Below, piece after piece: positions 59,701-64,000 of a stretch of 64,000 nucleotides of DNA (the stretch's first letter is position 1; every line of letters starts with the position of its first letter). The position numbers were made by a program, and so were the translations under genes. Origin of the DNA: Sympetrum striolatum (taxonomy: Eukaryota; Arthropoda; Insecta; Odonata; Libellulidae); the NCBI GenBank assembly GCA_947579665.1, contig OX388346.1, positions 86,802,615 to 86,866,614 on the forward strand, in the 5' to 3' direction. The notes under the pieces were generated by a model that had not been told where the DNA came from, ran no database searches, and saw only the letters and a list, made by a program, of their open reading frames with translations.

Positions 59701-60276
59701 TCTGAAGTAATAAATAGCATTTATAACAAATCTTGTAAACGAAAGGTTACAAAAAAATCAAAGAAAATAATAATGTATCCAATTATAAATGACAATTAGT
59801 TTCAATCAATACTATATTTTCTGTGTTATGGTAAATGTCTCGGAACAATTCCATACGTAAATTTTGTTTCAGAAGAATTTTTTCAGAAATTATTCATTTA
59901 TTTAACGATCAAAATATTTTATAAGTCGCAAACTATCAATGAAACGAACGAAGAAAACAAACATAAAAGAAACTTAGTGTCCCTCGAGTTATCAAATAAA
60001 AATTCAACGATTTTTTTTCTAAATGTTCTCCGACATCAAATATTGAGTATGTGACAGACACCTCTAAAAATGGTGATATGAATACAAAGTAAACCGTAAA
60101 TCAAGAACTTCGCAGGAGGAAAACAATTAAAAAGAAGCACAGAAACGCAGTCTCATCAACTACATCATTAAAGTGAATCAACTTACCTCTTTATCAATGT
60201 CGTTGAGTTTTGCTAAACTCAAGAATGCTGAAAGCTTTTTCTTTTTTCTCTCAATTCTTGATTGTTTCTGAGACAT
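29542..60276 (-). CDS. REXO5: REXO5-like DEDDh RNA exonuclease (NEF-sp type), multi-exon
   Basis: REXO5-type enzymes are 3'-5' exonucleases that trim snoRNA and 5S rRNA in the nucleus. Exons seen, in transcript order: 60187-60276, 58900-59001, 58479-58563, 56492-56709, 44994-45137, 41499-41692, 32583-32721 and 29542-29735, all with GT/AG borders. The first three encode a Lys/Glu-rich, likely nuclear N-terminus; the fourth encodes a conserved pre-catalytic domain. The last three carry Exo I (LSVDCEMC), Exo II (ILVGQSLNCDL) and Exo III (GHDSVED), so the Asp, Glu, Asp and His/Asp catalytic set is complete. Junctions 3-4 and 4-5 do not agree in phase, so exons are missing or unseen there. The C-terminal exon after 29542, and any RRM domains of the vertebrate type, were not found. 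Introns hold at least ten transposons. Confidence 0.83.
30085..30920. repeat. unclassified dispersed repeat, copy 2
   Basis: It starts with GCTTGCATACTGCAAGC at about 30107 and carries GGCATCGAACCCGGGTTTTC near 30228, matching copy 1 at 23940-25300 over most of its length. It has one copy of the module where copy 1 has two. It ends with TCGGAGAAGCATCTATATAT near 30891. Confidence 0.7.
31020..31450 (-). other. unrecognised coding-like segment with a frame change
   Basis: Two overlapping minus-strand frames (80 and 85 codons) meet at about 31210-31270. They could be a single frameshifted reading (MTAGGHSNVNFHNLIRSP into AEKPVVLKFIKVIIQTL). I do not recognise the family and see no splice sites. 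It may be a transposon remnant in the REXO5-like intron or chance. Confidence 0.2.
32583..32721 (-). CDS. REXO5: REXO5-like exon 7 (Exo II motif)
   Basis: Acceptor CCATCAG before 32721, donor GTGGGT after 32583. Its first base completes the Arg codon begun in exon 6. It encodes FSGITAAHLKGVETQLSDVQ, then LLPPDAILVGQSLNCDLHAM with the second catalytic Asp. A 70-bp MITE sits about 55 bp upstream in the intron. Confidence 0.9.
32778..32847. mobile_element. 70-bp palindromic micro-MITE (Tc1/mariner type)
   Basis: Inverted repeats of 19 bp (CAGGGTGGGGCATAATGGA and CAGGGTGAGGCATAATGGA, one mismatch) flank a 32-bp centre. TA occurs on each side (32776-32777 and 32848-32849). It lies in the intron just before REXO5-like exon 7. 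Confidence 0.78.
33170..33560. other. transposon-terminus-like debris
   Basis: CAATCCCCGACTTATGAACA near 33195 resembles Tigger termini. CAGTGGCGGCGGGTACATTG at 33261 resembles hAT termini such as that at 36329. No matching right ends were found, so these are probably broken copies. Confidence 0.3.
33560..33900. repeat. unclassified dispersed repeat, copy 3, inverted and partial
   Basis: The complement of 33600-33850 matches 24740-24990 of copy 1 (shared ACATGCCGGGTTTTAAGTTTCC-like and GATATGCACGG segments). It ends with a tRNA-like B box GGTTCGATTCC near 33870 on the plus strand. Confidence 0.6.
34133..34530 (+). pseudogene. hAT transposase N-terminus (ZMYM1-like TTF zinc finger), remnant
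   Basis: The frame from ATG 34133 gives SSLSVEEKGAIIEGRRP, a stop, then SWTCGCDSSNRLYCFPCLLF, HLSQKITKHEESIGHKNACL. This is the TTF-type zinc finger (CGC, YCFPC, HE-S--H) that begins many hAT-family and ZMYM1-like proteins. The rest of the transposase is missing; a LINE tail follows. Confidence 0.65.
34531..34680 (-). mobile_element. LINE 3' tail, minus strand
   Basis: Read on the minus strand the sequence ends AATAAAGACGATTTATTATT followed by a run of TTA repeats, a usual 3' terminus of insect Jockey/CR1-like LINEs. Only about 150 bp remain. Confidence 0.5.
34690..35570 (+). pseudogene. Tigger (pogo) transposase remnant
   Basis: The N-terminal CENP-B-like DNA-binding part is open (FAAIKGWFENFKKRHNLHNV). 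A frame change then leads to NAAETGLFWKRMPSQTF, where the first catalytic Asp of NADETG is Ala. Then come PMLIYRSQNPQAL, LLVSDNAPGHP (second Asp kept) and LFLPPNITSLLQPLDQGIIS (third Asp kept). Several stops and shifts show a dead copy. The C-terminal acidic part (SNEELSEEDLEQL, about 35705-35760) is also readable. Confidence 0.75.
36329..40205 (+). mobile_element. hAT DNA transposon, 3.9 kb, with perfect 8-bp target duplication
   Basis: Termini CAGTGGCGGATCCAGG and CAGGGGCGGATCCAGG (inward from the right) are 16-bp inverted repeats with one mismatch. TATAAGAC occurs at 36321-36328 and 40206-40213 as an exact 8-bp target duplication, which is diagnostic for hAT-type insertion. The element encodes a ZMYM1-like hAT transposase in three open blocks. 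A G-run (40106-40123) and AT-rich DNA precede the right end. Confidence 0.93.
36753..39235 (+). pseudogene. hAT transposase (ZMYM1/TTF zinc finger type), lightly decayed
   Basis: The first block (36753-37856) has a Ser/Pro-rich N-terminus, a Tyr-Ile-Gly segment, and the TTF-type finger (LFCKFCPWF, ENHCNKQYHKDA). The catalytic core RGHRDDGP lies near 37575. A shift at about 37815 is needed to read FDETTDSSNKVQVSL (first core Asp). The second block (38009-38203) continues GTDGCGVMLANRGAVKEIQS. After a stop at 38201-38203 the frame continues with CETRWAERHDGV. The last block (38267-39235) ends in the hAT dimerisation domain (LPVSNASSERSFSSLRLIKT, LLNNHPDIELDPEKIVE). One frameshift and two or three stops separate it from a complete protein. 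Confidence 0.85.
40530..41100. other. possible pogo/Tigger nonautonomous remnant
   Basis: The segment contains AAAACCTCCACTTAACGAAC and several related CCTCC...ACGAAC phrases at about 40553, 40585, 40668 and 40694, resembling the repeated subterminal motifs of Tigger-like termini. No partner terminus was identified. Confidence 0.3.
41499..41692 (-). CDS. REXO5: REXO5-like exon 6 (Exo I motif)
   Basis: Acceptor TTCTCAG before 41692, donor GTGAGT after 41499. It encodes WYKEVGPDSPLLSVDCEMCM, with the catalytic Asp and Glu, then FELTGISVADEDLNVVYES and YRKITNYLT. Compared with the usual family pattern the segment between VVYES and YRKITNYLT lacks about four residues (normally L-V-K-P), a possible in-frame deletion. 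Confidence 0.87.
42263..42545 (+). mobile_element. tRNA-derived SINE
   Basis: An RNA polymerase III A box TGGCAGAGTGG at 42275-42285 and B box GGTTCAAATCC at 42328-42338 have tRNA-like spacing. They are followed by an unrelated ~200-bp body and an AATAAAAG tail. The A box looks serine/leucine-tRNA-like. It lies in the REXO5-like intron. Confidence 0.75.
43195..44133 (+). pseudogene. RTE-type LINE reverse transcriptase 3' part
   Basis: Readable pieces across shifts: FKIEKGVRQGDGLSPILFTD (palm), RLRFADNIVLFA (catalytic box with the second Asp as Asn), NRRMKLGRKALGG, KVFNQCILPSLTCGNETWVL, RSLEHCMLGITRRDRKRN, then LKWRWAGHVGRRNYNCW and GEAYNRLWIKNG. This C-terminal order is characteristic of RTE-clade elements. 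It ends in a TGATGATGATAAATAA-like tail near 44148. Confidence 0.78.
44174..44947 (+). mobile_element. mariner element, internally deleted
   Basis: Ends AAGGGTCATCCAGAAAATAA and GAGGGTCACCCAGAAAATTA (inward from the right) are mariner-like inverted repeats, with TA at 44172-44173 on the left. Downstream of 44640 the translation gives the mariner transposase C-terminus: KMKEALAGERFTRDEELKEA, LYKEGISKLISLYAKCIE and VAGDYVEK. The first two-thirds of the gene are lost or scrambled. Confidence 0.75.
44994..45137 (-). CDS. REXO5: REXO5-like exon 5 (linker)
   Basis: Acceptor ATTTTAG before 45137, donor GTATTT after 44994; 48 codons, phase 0 on both sides. It encodes a low-complexity acidic linker (SPVENNRVHSLGDLINSDEF, EEQPQERAPGTTE). 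Assignment to this gene rests on strand, position and phase agreement with exon 6, not on sequence conservation. Confidence 0.55.
45530..46300 (+). mobile_element. decayed LINE reverse-transcriptase 3' fragment
   Basis: Shifted translations give APVLPGVVQGNVRI (like the SGVPQGSVLGP box), a gap, ASWLKLNLNPEKC (like W...LxLNxxKC) and, near 46170-46260, NCKINSPFLSFRVPSRTTRL, a phrase common at the end of I/Jockey-like ORF2. Many stops; no 3' tail identified. Confidence 0.55.
46382..47207. mobile_element. 826-bp MITE (TA target)
   Basis: Ends CTGCATATGCTGGCGTATAA and CTGTATATGCTGGCATATAA (inward from the right) are inverted, extended by GTCGAC on both sides. TA lies at 46380-46381 and 47208-47209. 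A second copy in opposite orientation lies at 27974-29345. The terminal sequence resembles pogo-type elements of this window in its CTTATATGCC core. Confidence 0.75.
47210..49076. other. no gene recognised
   Basis: An open frame of 125 codons (47511-47888, plus) has no recognisable motif and no splice context, and no transposon termini were seen. It is treated as intron of the REXO5-like gene. Confidence 0.35.
49599..53009 (+). CDS. P-type transposase with THAP DNA-binding domain, three exons
   Basis: Exons 49599-49760, 50231-50459 and 50878-53009 join in phase (GTTAGT/ATAG and GTAGGG/ATAG introns of 470 and 418 bp) to about 840 codons. The N-terminus is a C2CH THAP domain: MPQCSAFGC, RKIWIQKISRENW, CEAHFTSDQFE, then LKPNAIPTVF. 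A coiled coil follows (DLHQKVEELTRKLDLARKEQ). The P-type RNase H-like catalytic region includes AVLMLDEMSIKPALEYD, TVVSDMGGQNQALWK and FFIPDTPHIMKSLRNHL. The C-terminal part has DSLENLFSCIRLKNPVPTP, common to P/THAP9 proteins. P transposases cut and paste DNA using GTP as cofactor. Length and completeness match active P and THAP9 proteins. Regulation by splicing is possible, since the start and THAP domain are separated from the core by introns. Confidence 0.9.
53026..53031 (+). terminator. polyadenylation signal of the P transposase gene
   Basis: AATAAA begins 17 bases after the transposase stop codon and inside the element, so the gene carries its own 3' end. Confidence 0.55.
53900..55678 (+). 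mobile_element. Tigger (pogo-type) transposon, 5'-truncated
   Basis: Transposase frame pieces end in a terminal repeat with CCGCTAATCCGGATGCC and TCCGGATTACTGGGGTTCTA, followed by TA at 55679-55680. The left terminus was not found. The exact left limit is uncertain. Confidence 0.65.
54463..55373 (+). pseudogene. Tigger/jerky-like transposase, C-terminal part
   Basis: The first frame (54463-55059) carries the DDE_1 core: FVVRTAKKPCAFKSV, AWVTRELFLDWFKTEFIPAV, ALLLLGNCPGHPS and LPPNTTALIQPMDQNVIQSI. In the second box the usual catalytic Asp of LLLDN is Gly, so the enzyme would be inactive. A second frame (55119-55376) gives the usual acidic end (EALQWAAEADDSLARNETLT, DDDDEDDDHPVNSVKISHSE). The gap between frames and the missing N-terminus indicate decay. 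Confidence 0.75.
56492..56709 (-). CDS. REXO5: REXO5-like exon 4 (pre-catalytic domain)
   Basis: Acceptor TTTTTTCAG before 56709, donor GTAAGT after 56492; 218 nt. It encodes WYQLLKFNKLSHTTVVVVDD, a WPxR-like turn (FPWRLELVGPSTYGSSLIEE) and PLSNTQYEKIIK. This matches the conserved W-C/Y-Q ... VVVV-G-S and S-YGGS-EE-PL--TQ-EKLIK pattern that precedes the exonuclease domain in animal REXO5 proteins. Confidence 0.8.
56938..57088. repeat. 151-bp inverted-repeat element with tRNA-like sequence
   Basis: Arms GACTTGAAAAAGTATGACAG on the left and GACTTGAAAAAAGTTTGACA read inward from the right each continue GGGCCGGGA and later share GGAGGCTGCCTTAA. The left arm holds GGGAATCAAACC, the complement of a B-box-like GGTTTGATTCCC. 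It could be two head-to-head SINE copies or a fold-back element derived from one. Confidence 0.6.
57090..58478. other. intron of the REXO5-like gene; no exon recognised
   Basis: Phase mismatch between exons at 58479 and 56709 predicts an exon here whose length leaves remainder 1 on division by three. I could not identify it. A pogo-MITE-like terminus (GTGCATCTTATGAGATGGAA) occurs near 57482. Confidence 0.35.
58479..58563 (-). CDS. REXO5: REXO5-like exon 3
   Basis: Acceptor TTAGGCAG before 58563 and donor GTAACT after 58479. It encodes EREEVVEVETAAKASLKELR and KGKADSME, a predicted charged helix, and leaves one base. Exon 4 as seen needs two carried bases, so an exon between 56.7 and 58.4 kb is probably missing from this list. 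Confidence 0.6.
58900..59001 (-). CDS. REXO5: REXO5-like exon 2
   Basis: Acceptor GATAG before 59001, donor GTGAGG after 58900; 34 codons, phase 0 at both ends. It encodes a charged linker with LKKNEKTKQLDAKAMSDRP and ends GPLPKRLKKVE, a second basic cluster. Confidence 0.68.
60187..60276 (-). CDS. REXO5: REXO5-like exon 1 with start codon
   Basis: The ATG at 60276 begins MSQKQSRIERKKKKLSAFLS. The exon ends GAG before the consensus donor GTAAGT at 60186-60181. Thirty codons, phase 0. The next upstream ATG is out of frame, which favours this start. The Lys/Arg run suggests nuclear or nucleolar targeting. Confidence 0.7.
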
Positions 60277-60554
60277 TTCATGAGGTGCAGAAATCGTCAC
60301 CGTCACATCAACTTTCCCTGCATCAAGAAAACGTGCACCGAGTTCCTCACACATGCCTACTTACCATGTCCCATCAACTACGTATTAAAAAATGGTCGGC
60401 GGATTTAGTTCAACCGCGCCGTTACCAGATGGCGCTAGCTACCTTATTGGGCGCTTCATTTGAATTTGGAATTTTTTATTATTGATATACTGTATTATGG
60501 CTTATATTTATTTGTATACTTTTCCTGCATTCAATCTGTACTGAAGTGGTTACG

Positions 60555-60785
60555 AGATGAAGATGCACCTGGAATTTATTTGCTACAGCAGATCCCCTAA
60601 ATTGCAATGATCTTAATTCAGAGAGGCACTGAAAAATTTCATATCCCTGGAAAATATGGACAACGTTCACTGTTTTCCAGAGTTATGAGATTCTTCAATA
60701 AAAGCAATAGCTTTCTCTCCCATTGAAGATCACAGCAATGTAGAAGATCTGCTGTAGCAAGTACATGCCAGATGCACCTTCATCA
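60555..60785. repeat. inverted pair of ~40-bp segments
   Basis: GATGAAGATGCACCTGGAAT...GCTACAGCAGATC (60555-60594) is matched by its complement at 60746-60785 with a few mismatches, spaced by about 150 bp. This could be a small fold-back element or two inverted repeat remnants upstream of the REXO5-like start. Confidence 0.55.
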
Positions 60786-60789
60786 GGTA

Positions 60790-63507
60790 ACTACCCTGTA
60801 GAAATGCAGCAATAGAATATAATTAATTATTCACTGAATGATAAAATTGATGATTCCAGGAAGTTCAAGTTGTTGTAAAACACAAGAAATACCAAGAGCA
60901 TTATTCATACATTTTTTATTAAAAGAAAATTTGCATACACGTTGGAATTGTTTAAAACAGCAATTAAGATTTATCTGGAGTACATTAATTTTAATTAGTT
61001 TGTTTCAGATGGAATTTAATGTACATAGAAAATATCAGTGCAATTTGAGAACAATATACAATGATGAATCTTTAACTGAAGATGAAAGCAGTTTAAAAGT
61101 AATATATCAGTTATCAAAATTAATAACTAAATAGGGTTATGACTGATTACTCCTCTACCACCTAGGAGTTTTTCAGTATGGTTGCATTTATCTTTTTCAT
61201 AGAATATTACTACGTGGCAAAGAGATCCCCTTTAAGTATATATGAAACCACTAAACCATAAATGACTAAACTGTAATGAAAAAATATGTATATATTTGAG
61301 TTTTATTTTGGCCAAAGACAATTCATTAAATACATTTGAAGAAAGACAGTAAGAAGAAGTAATGAAAGACAAAAAGAAAAAAATAATAAAATATACTAAG
61401 ATGATCACAAATGAAAAAAAAACATAATTGTTAAAACAGCAATGGCTAGAAAAGTTTATTTATTGAAATTATGCTGCAATTAGACCATCATGCCTGATGG
61501 CAGTGGTGTAGGGGGAAATGCTAAATTACAAACAATTGCCTGGCATTCGCCCAAAGACGGGAGGGAAACCCCTCCAAAAACCCCCCGCAGGCAATGAATT
61601 ACTTTTACATATATATAATTATATATTTACAAAATTTAGATAATTATTAACATAAAAAAAATTAAAAAGTACAAAAATATCGACGATGAAATATCAATTA
61701 GAAAATAACTAAGAAAATTAAGCATAATAACAAATATTATTAATGATACACAAAGTATGATACAACAATACATCACCAAAAGAAAATTGAACTCTTGAAA
61801 TTGAAAATTGCTCATTGAAAGTTGGCACAAGTATCACTCATTACAAACGTCTATCCGGCAAGACTCTGAATTATTATCACGACGCGAGCTGTCTCAAACC
61901 ACGGGTCTCTCTCTCTACGAGCCCATCACAAGTCTGAGTCCATCTCTTCCGATACATAGTGTCCCGTAATTGTCTAGATTCGCACTTGAGCTTGCAGTCA
62001 CATTAACAAACAGAACATAAAAAAACAATAAAGGAAAGAAGTAAAATTAGAGAAATGGATAAACTATACCCACTAATTACAGCAGTGTAAAAAGCTTAAA
62101 AATAAAATTGAATAACAATTTCAAGGAATCTTAGATAGAATACTCTACTGTTTAGAGACTATACCTTGGATGTGATCTTTTCTTTTGCACTCAATGCAGA
62201 AACGCCTGATGCCAACCCCTGCAATTGTAGAAATAAAAAATTCACGGAATTCCTCTCTATGGGTGGGACATTTAAAAAATTGAAGATCCACTGATCTTGA
62301 TAATAAACATTACACTTTCTCATCTCCATGATCAAGCCGATTCCAAATTGCTGTTGAACCGAAGCTTTTAAACGCCTTGATCTACAAACTAACGTGCTCG
62401 CACGCAATCAGCTTTCTAAATACAAGATTAATCACGGAACTCCAAATTCCGTTACAACGTCAATGTATATGAAAATGGCGTCACTGACGCAATCTCAGAG
62501 AAGGAGGGGGAAGGCCGAGAGCTGGAACGTAGTAGTAGAACCGCGCCGTCCATAGATGACTCTGATGGACGTCCATCCTCTTCCATAAGAGATGATCCCG
62601 ACTGCTACTTACCCTGCTTACGGGTACGGCCGATGATACTCGAATGTTACTTACGCGGGAAAATCGAAAGCCGGAAACCGAGATTAAGATAGTGAAGTAT
62701 GAACAGAGTGAACTAAATATCAATTCGTGCAAAGTTTTTCATTGGAAATTTCACCAATCATATCACGGACCCAAAAGAGCTCTGATTTCGGCGGGTTTAT
62801 TTCGGAACCTTTGAGTAATTTTAATCCCATATATCTGGCATCTAATCATGTAATTTTCGCAGAGATAAACAAGCGAAGGCTAACCACCGTTATAACATGC
62901 GATATTTAAACATGAGATCATGCAAGGAACTTACGTAACTATGGTTGAGAGTAGAATGGTTAAATCTAAAATGTTATTAAAAGTATTCTTATAAGAACGC
63001 AGAAGCTTATTTTATTATTTATATCAATAATTTTATAAATAAATAAATTTGCTAATTTTTTACTGTAGAAAACCAGTGTGGGAACGCCGTTCCCACAAGT
63101 TACCGCTTCACTACAGCACAGCAGGTAGGGATGACGCAAATTTAACCCAAAGTTTGAAGTCGATATCATATCGGGAATATCTGAAAAAAAAAGGAGTCTG
63201 TTATTCCTATTTGAAATGTATTGAGGAATGTAAATGATACCTTGGCTTCGAAACAAAGAACATTATGGAAACGTTAAACTTCGTATATGAAATGTATTGT
63301 TCTGTTCACATGCAGGTGTTTTGGTATTCATGTTATCGGGAAGGCGGCATTCTCCGAAAAGTCGGCCACAGCAACAACTTCACATAATTTCAGATTGTCT
63401 CTGACTTTCAAATAGAATGCAGTTTGCATGCGAGCAATATAATCATTCTTCCTTACTTTCATGGCATTCTCAGAGAAAGCCTCACATACCTGGGATGTTA
63501 AGGTAAA
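60790..63507. other. upstream region without a recognised gene
   Basis: Mostly AT-rich, with a richer, CpG-containing patch at about 62440-62660 that could be a promoter region. A minus-strand segment at about 62160-62210 has splice-like borders (TTGCAG and GTATAG) but no recognisable protein. Confidence 0.3.
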
Positions 63508-63520
63508 ACGATTTTCTTGA

Positions 63521-63651
63521 AGGCTCCCGGATAGTCATGTGGACAGCACGTTTGCCTTTGGTGAAAGCGGTTCCGGGTTCGAATCCCGGAGGGTGCCAAT
63601 GTGCGAAATGACCTAAGCTGTGGAAGCACTTTTAGCAATACTACTACTACT
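63521..63651 (+). mobile_element. complete 131-bp tRNA-derived SINE
   Basis: A tRNA-like head (GGCTCCCGGATAGTCATGTG through GGGTGCCA, 63522-63598) has a pairing acceptor arm with one mismatch and a perfect B box GGTTCGAATCC at 63576-63586. The anticodon arm does not fold into a normal 7-base loop, so it is not a functional tRNA. A short tail ends in ACT repeats. ACGATTTTCTTGA at 63508-63520 and 63652-63664 is a perfect 13-bp target duplication. Confidence 0.88.
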
Positions 63652-63864
63652 ACGATTTTCTTGAGTCCATTGCCTGAAACGAACTTCATCGGAACAGTTT
63701 TCCGGAAATACTCTGAAATGATTTCAGTCATTCTATATGTGCTCCCATATTTTCTTACGACGTTTTCGGGGTCTTCCCATAACATTATTTCACCCATAAA
63801 GCACATTTCTGATGGATGGCGGCAAAGTGAGAAATCCAGGCAGTCCCGATAGTTTTTAAACAAT

Positions 63865-64000
63865 GAATCTCCGTTATCCGACTTGATTTGCTCTAATCCG
63901 GCACCGAGATATTGTATCTAGAAATTCTGGTGGATCGTGCAGACGCATATGGTTTGTGTTGCAGGTGCACCAGCCAACACACACTCAGGGGGCCTCAAAT
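63865..64000. other. possible Tigger-like terminus at the window edge
   Basis: TCCGTTATCCGACTTGATTT and CTAATCCGGCACC near 63873-63904 resemble Tigger terminal repeats (compare 55600-55678). The element, if real, continues outside the window. Confidence 0.3.

Noticed and set aside
62159..62407. A minus-strand exon with splice-like borders near 62160-62210
   Set aside because: The short peptide matches nothing I know and the borders could be chance; no neighbouring exon is visible.
62475..62555. Plus-strand ATG with good context (MASLTQSQRRRGKAES) in a CpG-rich patch
   Set aside because: Only 26 codons before a stop and no donor site with clear consensus; left as possible promoter-region sequence.
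63522..63598. A functional tRNA gene
   Set aside because: Acceptor and T arms look tRNA-like, but the anticodon arm does not give a 7-base loop, and the unit has a tail and target duplication, so it is a SINE head.

Overview
This window looks like intron-rich, AT-rich animal nuclear DNA, most likely from an arthropod with a large genome. That view rests on spliced exons of two conserved eukaryotic genes separated by multi-kilobase introns, and on a dense load of animal-type transposons (pogo/Tigger, hAT, P, mariner, Ty3/gypsy, Jockey/CR1-like and RTE-like LINEs, tRNA-derived SINEs). No prokaryotic gene organisation, CRISPR array or rRNA was seen. The species cannot be named from the sequence.

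Host genes, both on the minus strand. (1) A REXO5-like (NEF-sp type) RNA exonuclease has eight recognisable exons between 60276 (start ATG) and 29542. The catalytic exons (41499-41692, 32583-32721, 29542-29735) keep all DEDDh motifs, but two junctions upstream do not agree in phase, so exons are missing or were not recognised. (2) The C-terminal half of a dyskerin/H-ACA pseudouridine synthase subunit (PUA domain onwards) occupies seven exons from 25949 down to 17173. All of its splice phases agree, but an in-frame TAA lies in the fifth exon. No exons for the catalytic TruB half of dyskerin were seen; the next recognisable exon upstream belongs to the REXO5-like gene.

Layout of repeats. 1-1460: 3' part of a pogo-type transposon. 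1461-8170: mostly unassigned AT-rich DNA with one 77-bp micro-MITE. 8175-10902: 5'-truncated Ty3/gypsy element with decayed pol and one GC-rich LTR. 10918-11404: ~90-bp tandem repeat leading into a Jockey/CR1-like LINE (11405-15012), which is itself broken by a 712-bp fold-back element and by a 28-bp insertion with the same termini. 18650-20690: decayed LINE. 23940-25300, 30085-30920 and 33560-33900: copies of an unclassified repeat. 26304-29345: nested fold-back, MITE with a 45-bp tandem array, second MITE and LINE. 33170-35900: hAT, LINE-tail and Tigger remnants. 36304-40523: pogo MITE carrying a 3.9-kb hAT element with a perfect 8-bp target duplication. 42263-42545: tRNA-SINE. 43195-44133: RTE-type LINE. 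44174-44947: mariner remnant. 45530-46300: LINE remnant. 46382-47207: MITE. 49416-53598: structurally intact P-superfamily transposon with an uninterrupted three-exon THAP-transposase. 53900-55680: Tigger. 63521-63651: complete tRNA-derived SINE.

The window is therefore essentially two host genes whose introns have been filled, layer upon layer, by transposons. The most unusual items are the complete P-type element and the split ORF it sits in, the 28-bp insertion with an exact 8-bp duplication, and the abutment of a REXO5-like gene onto half a dyskerin gene.
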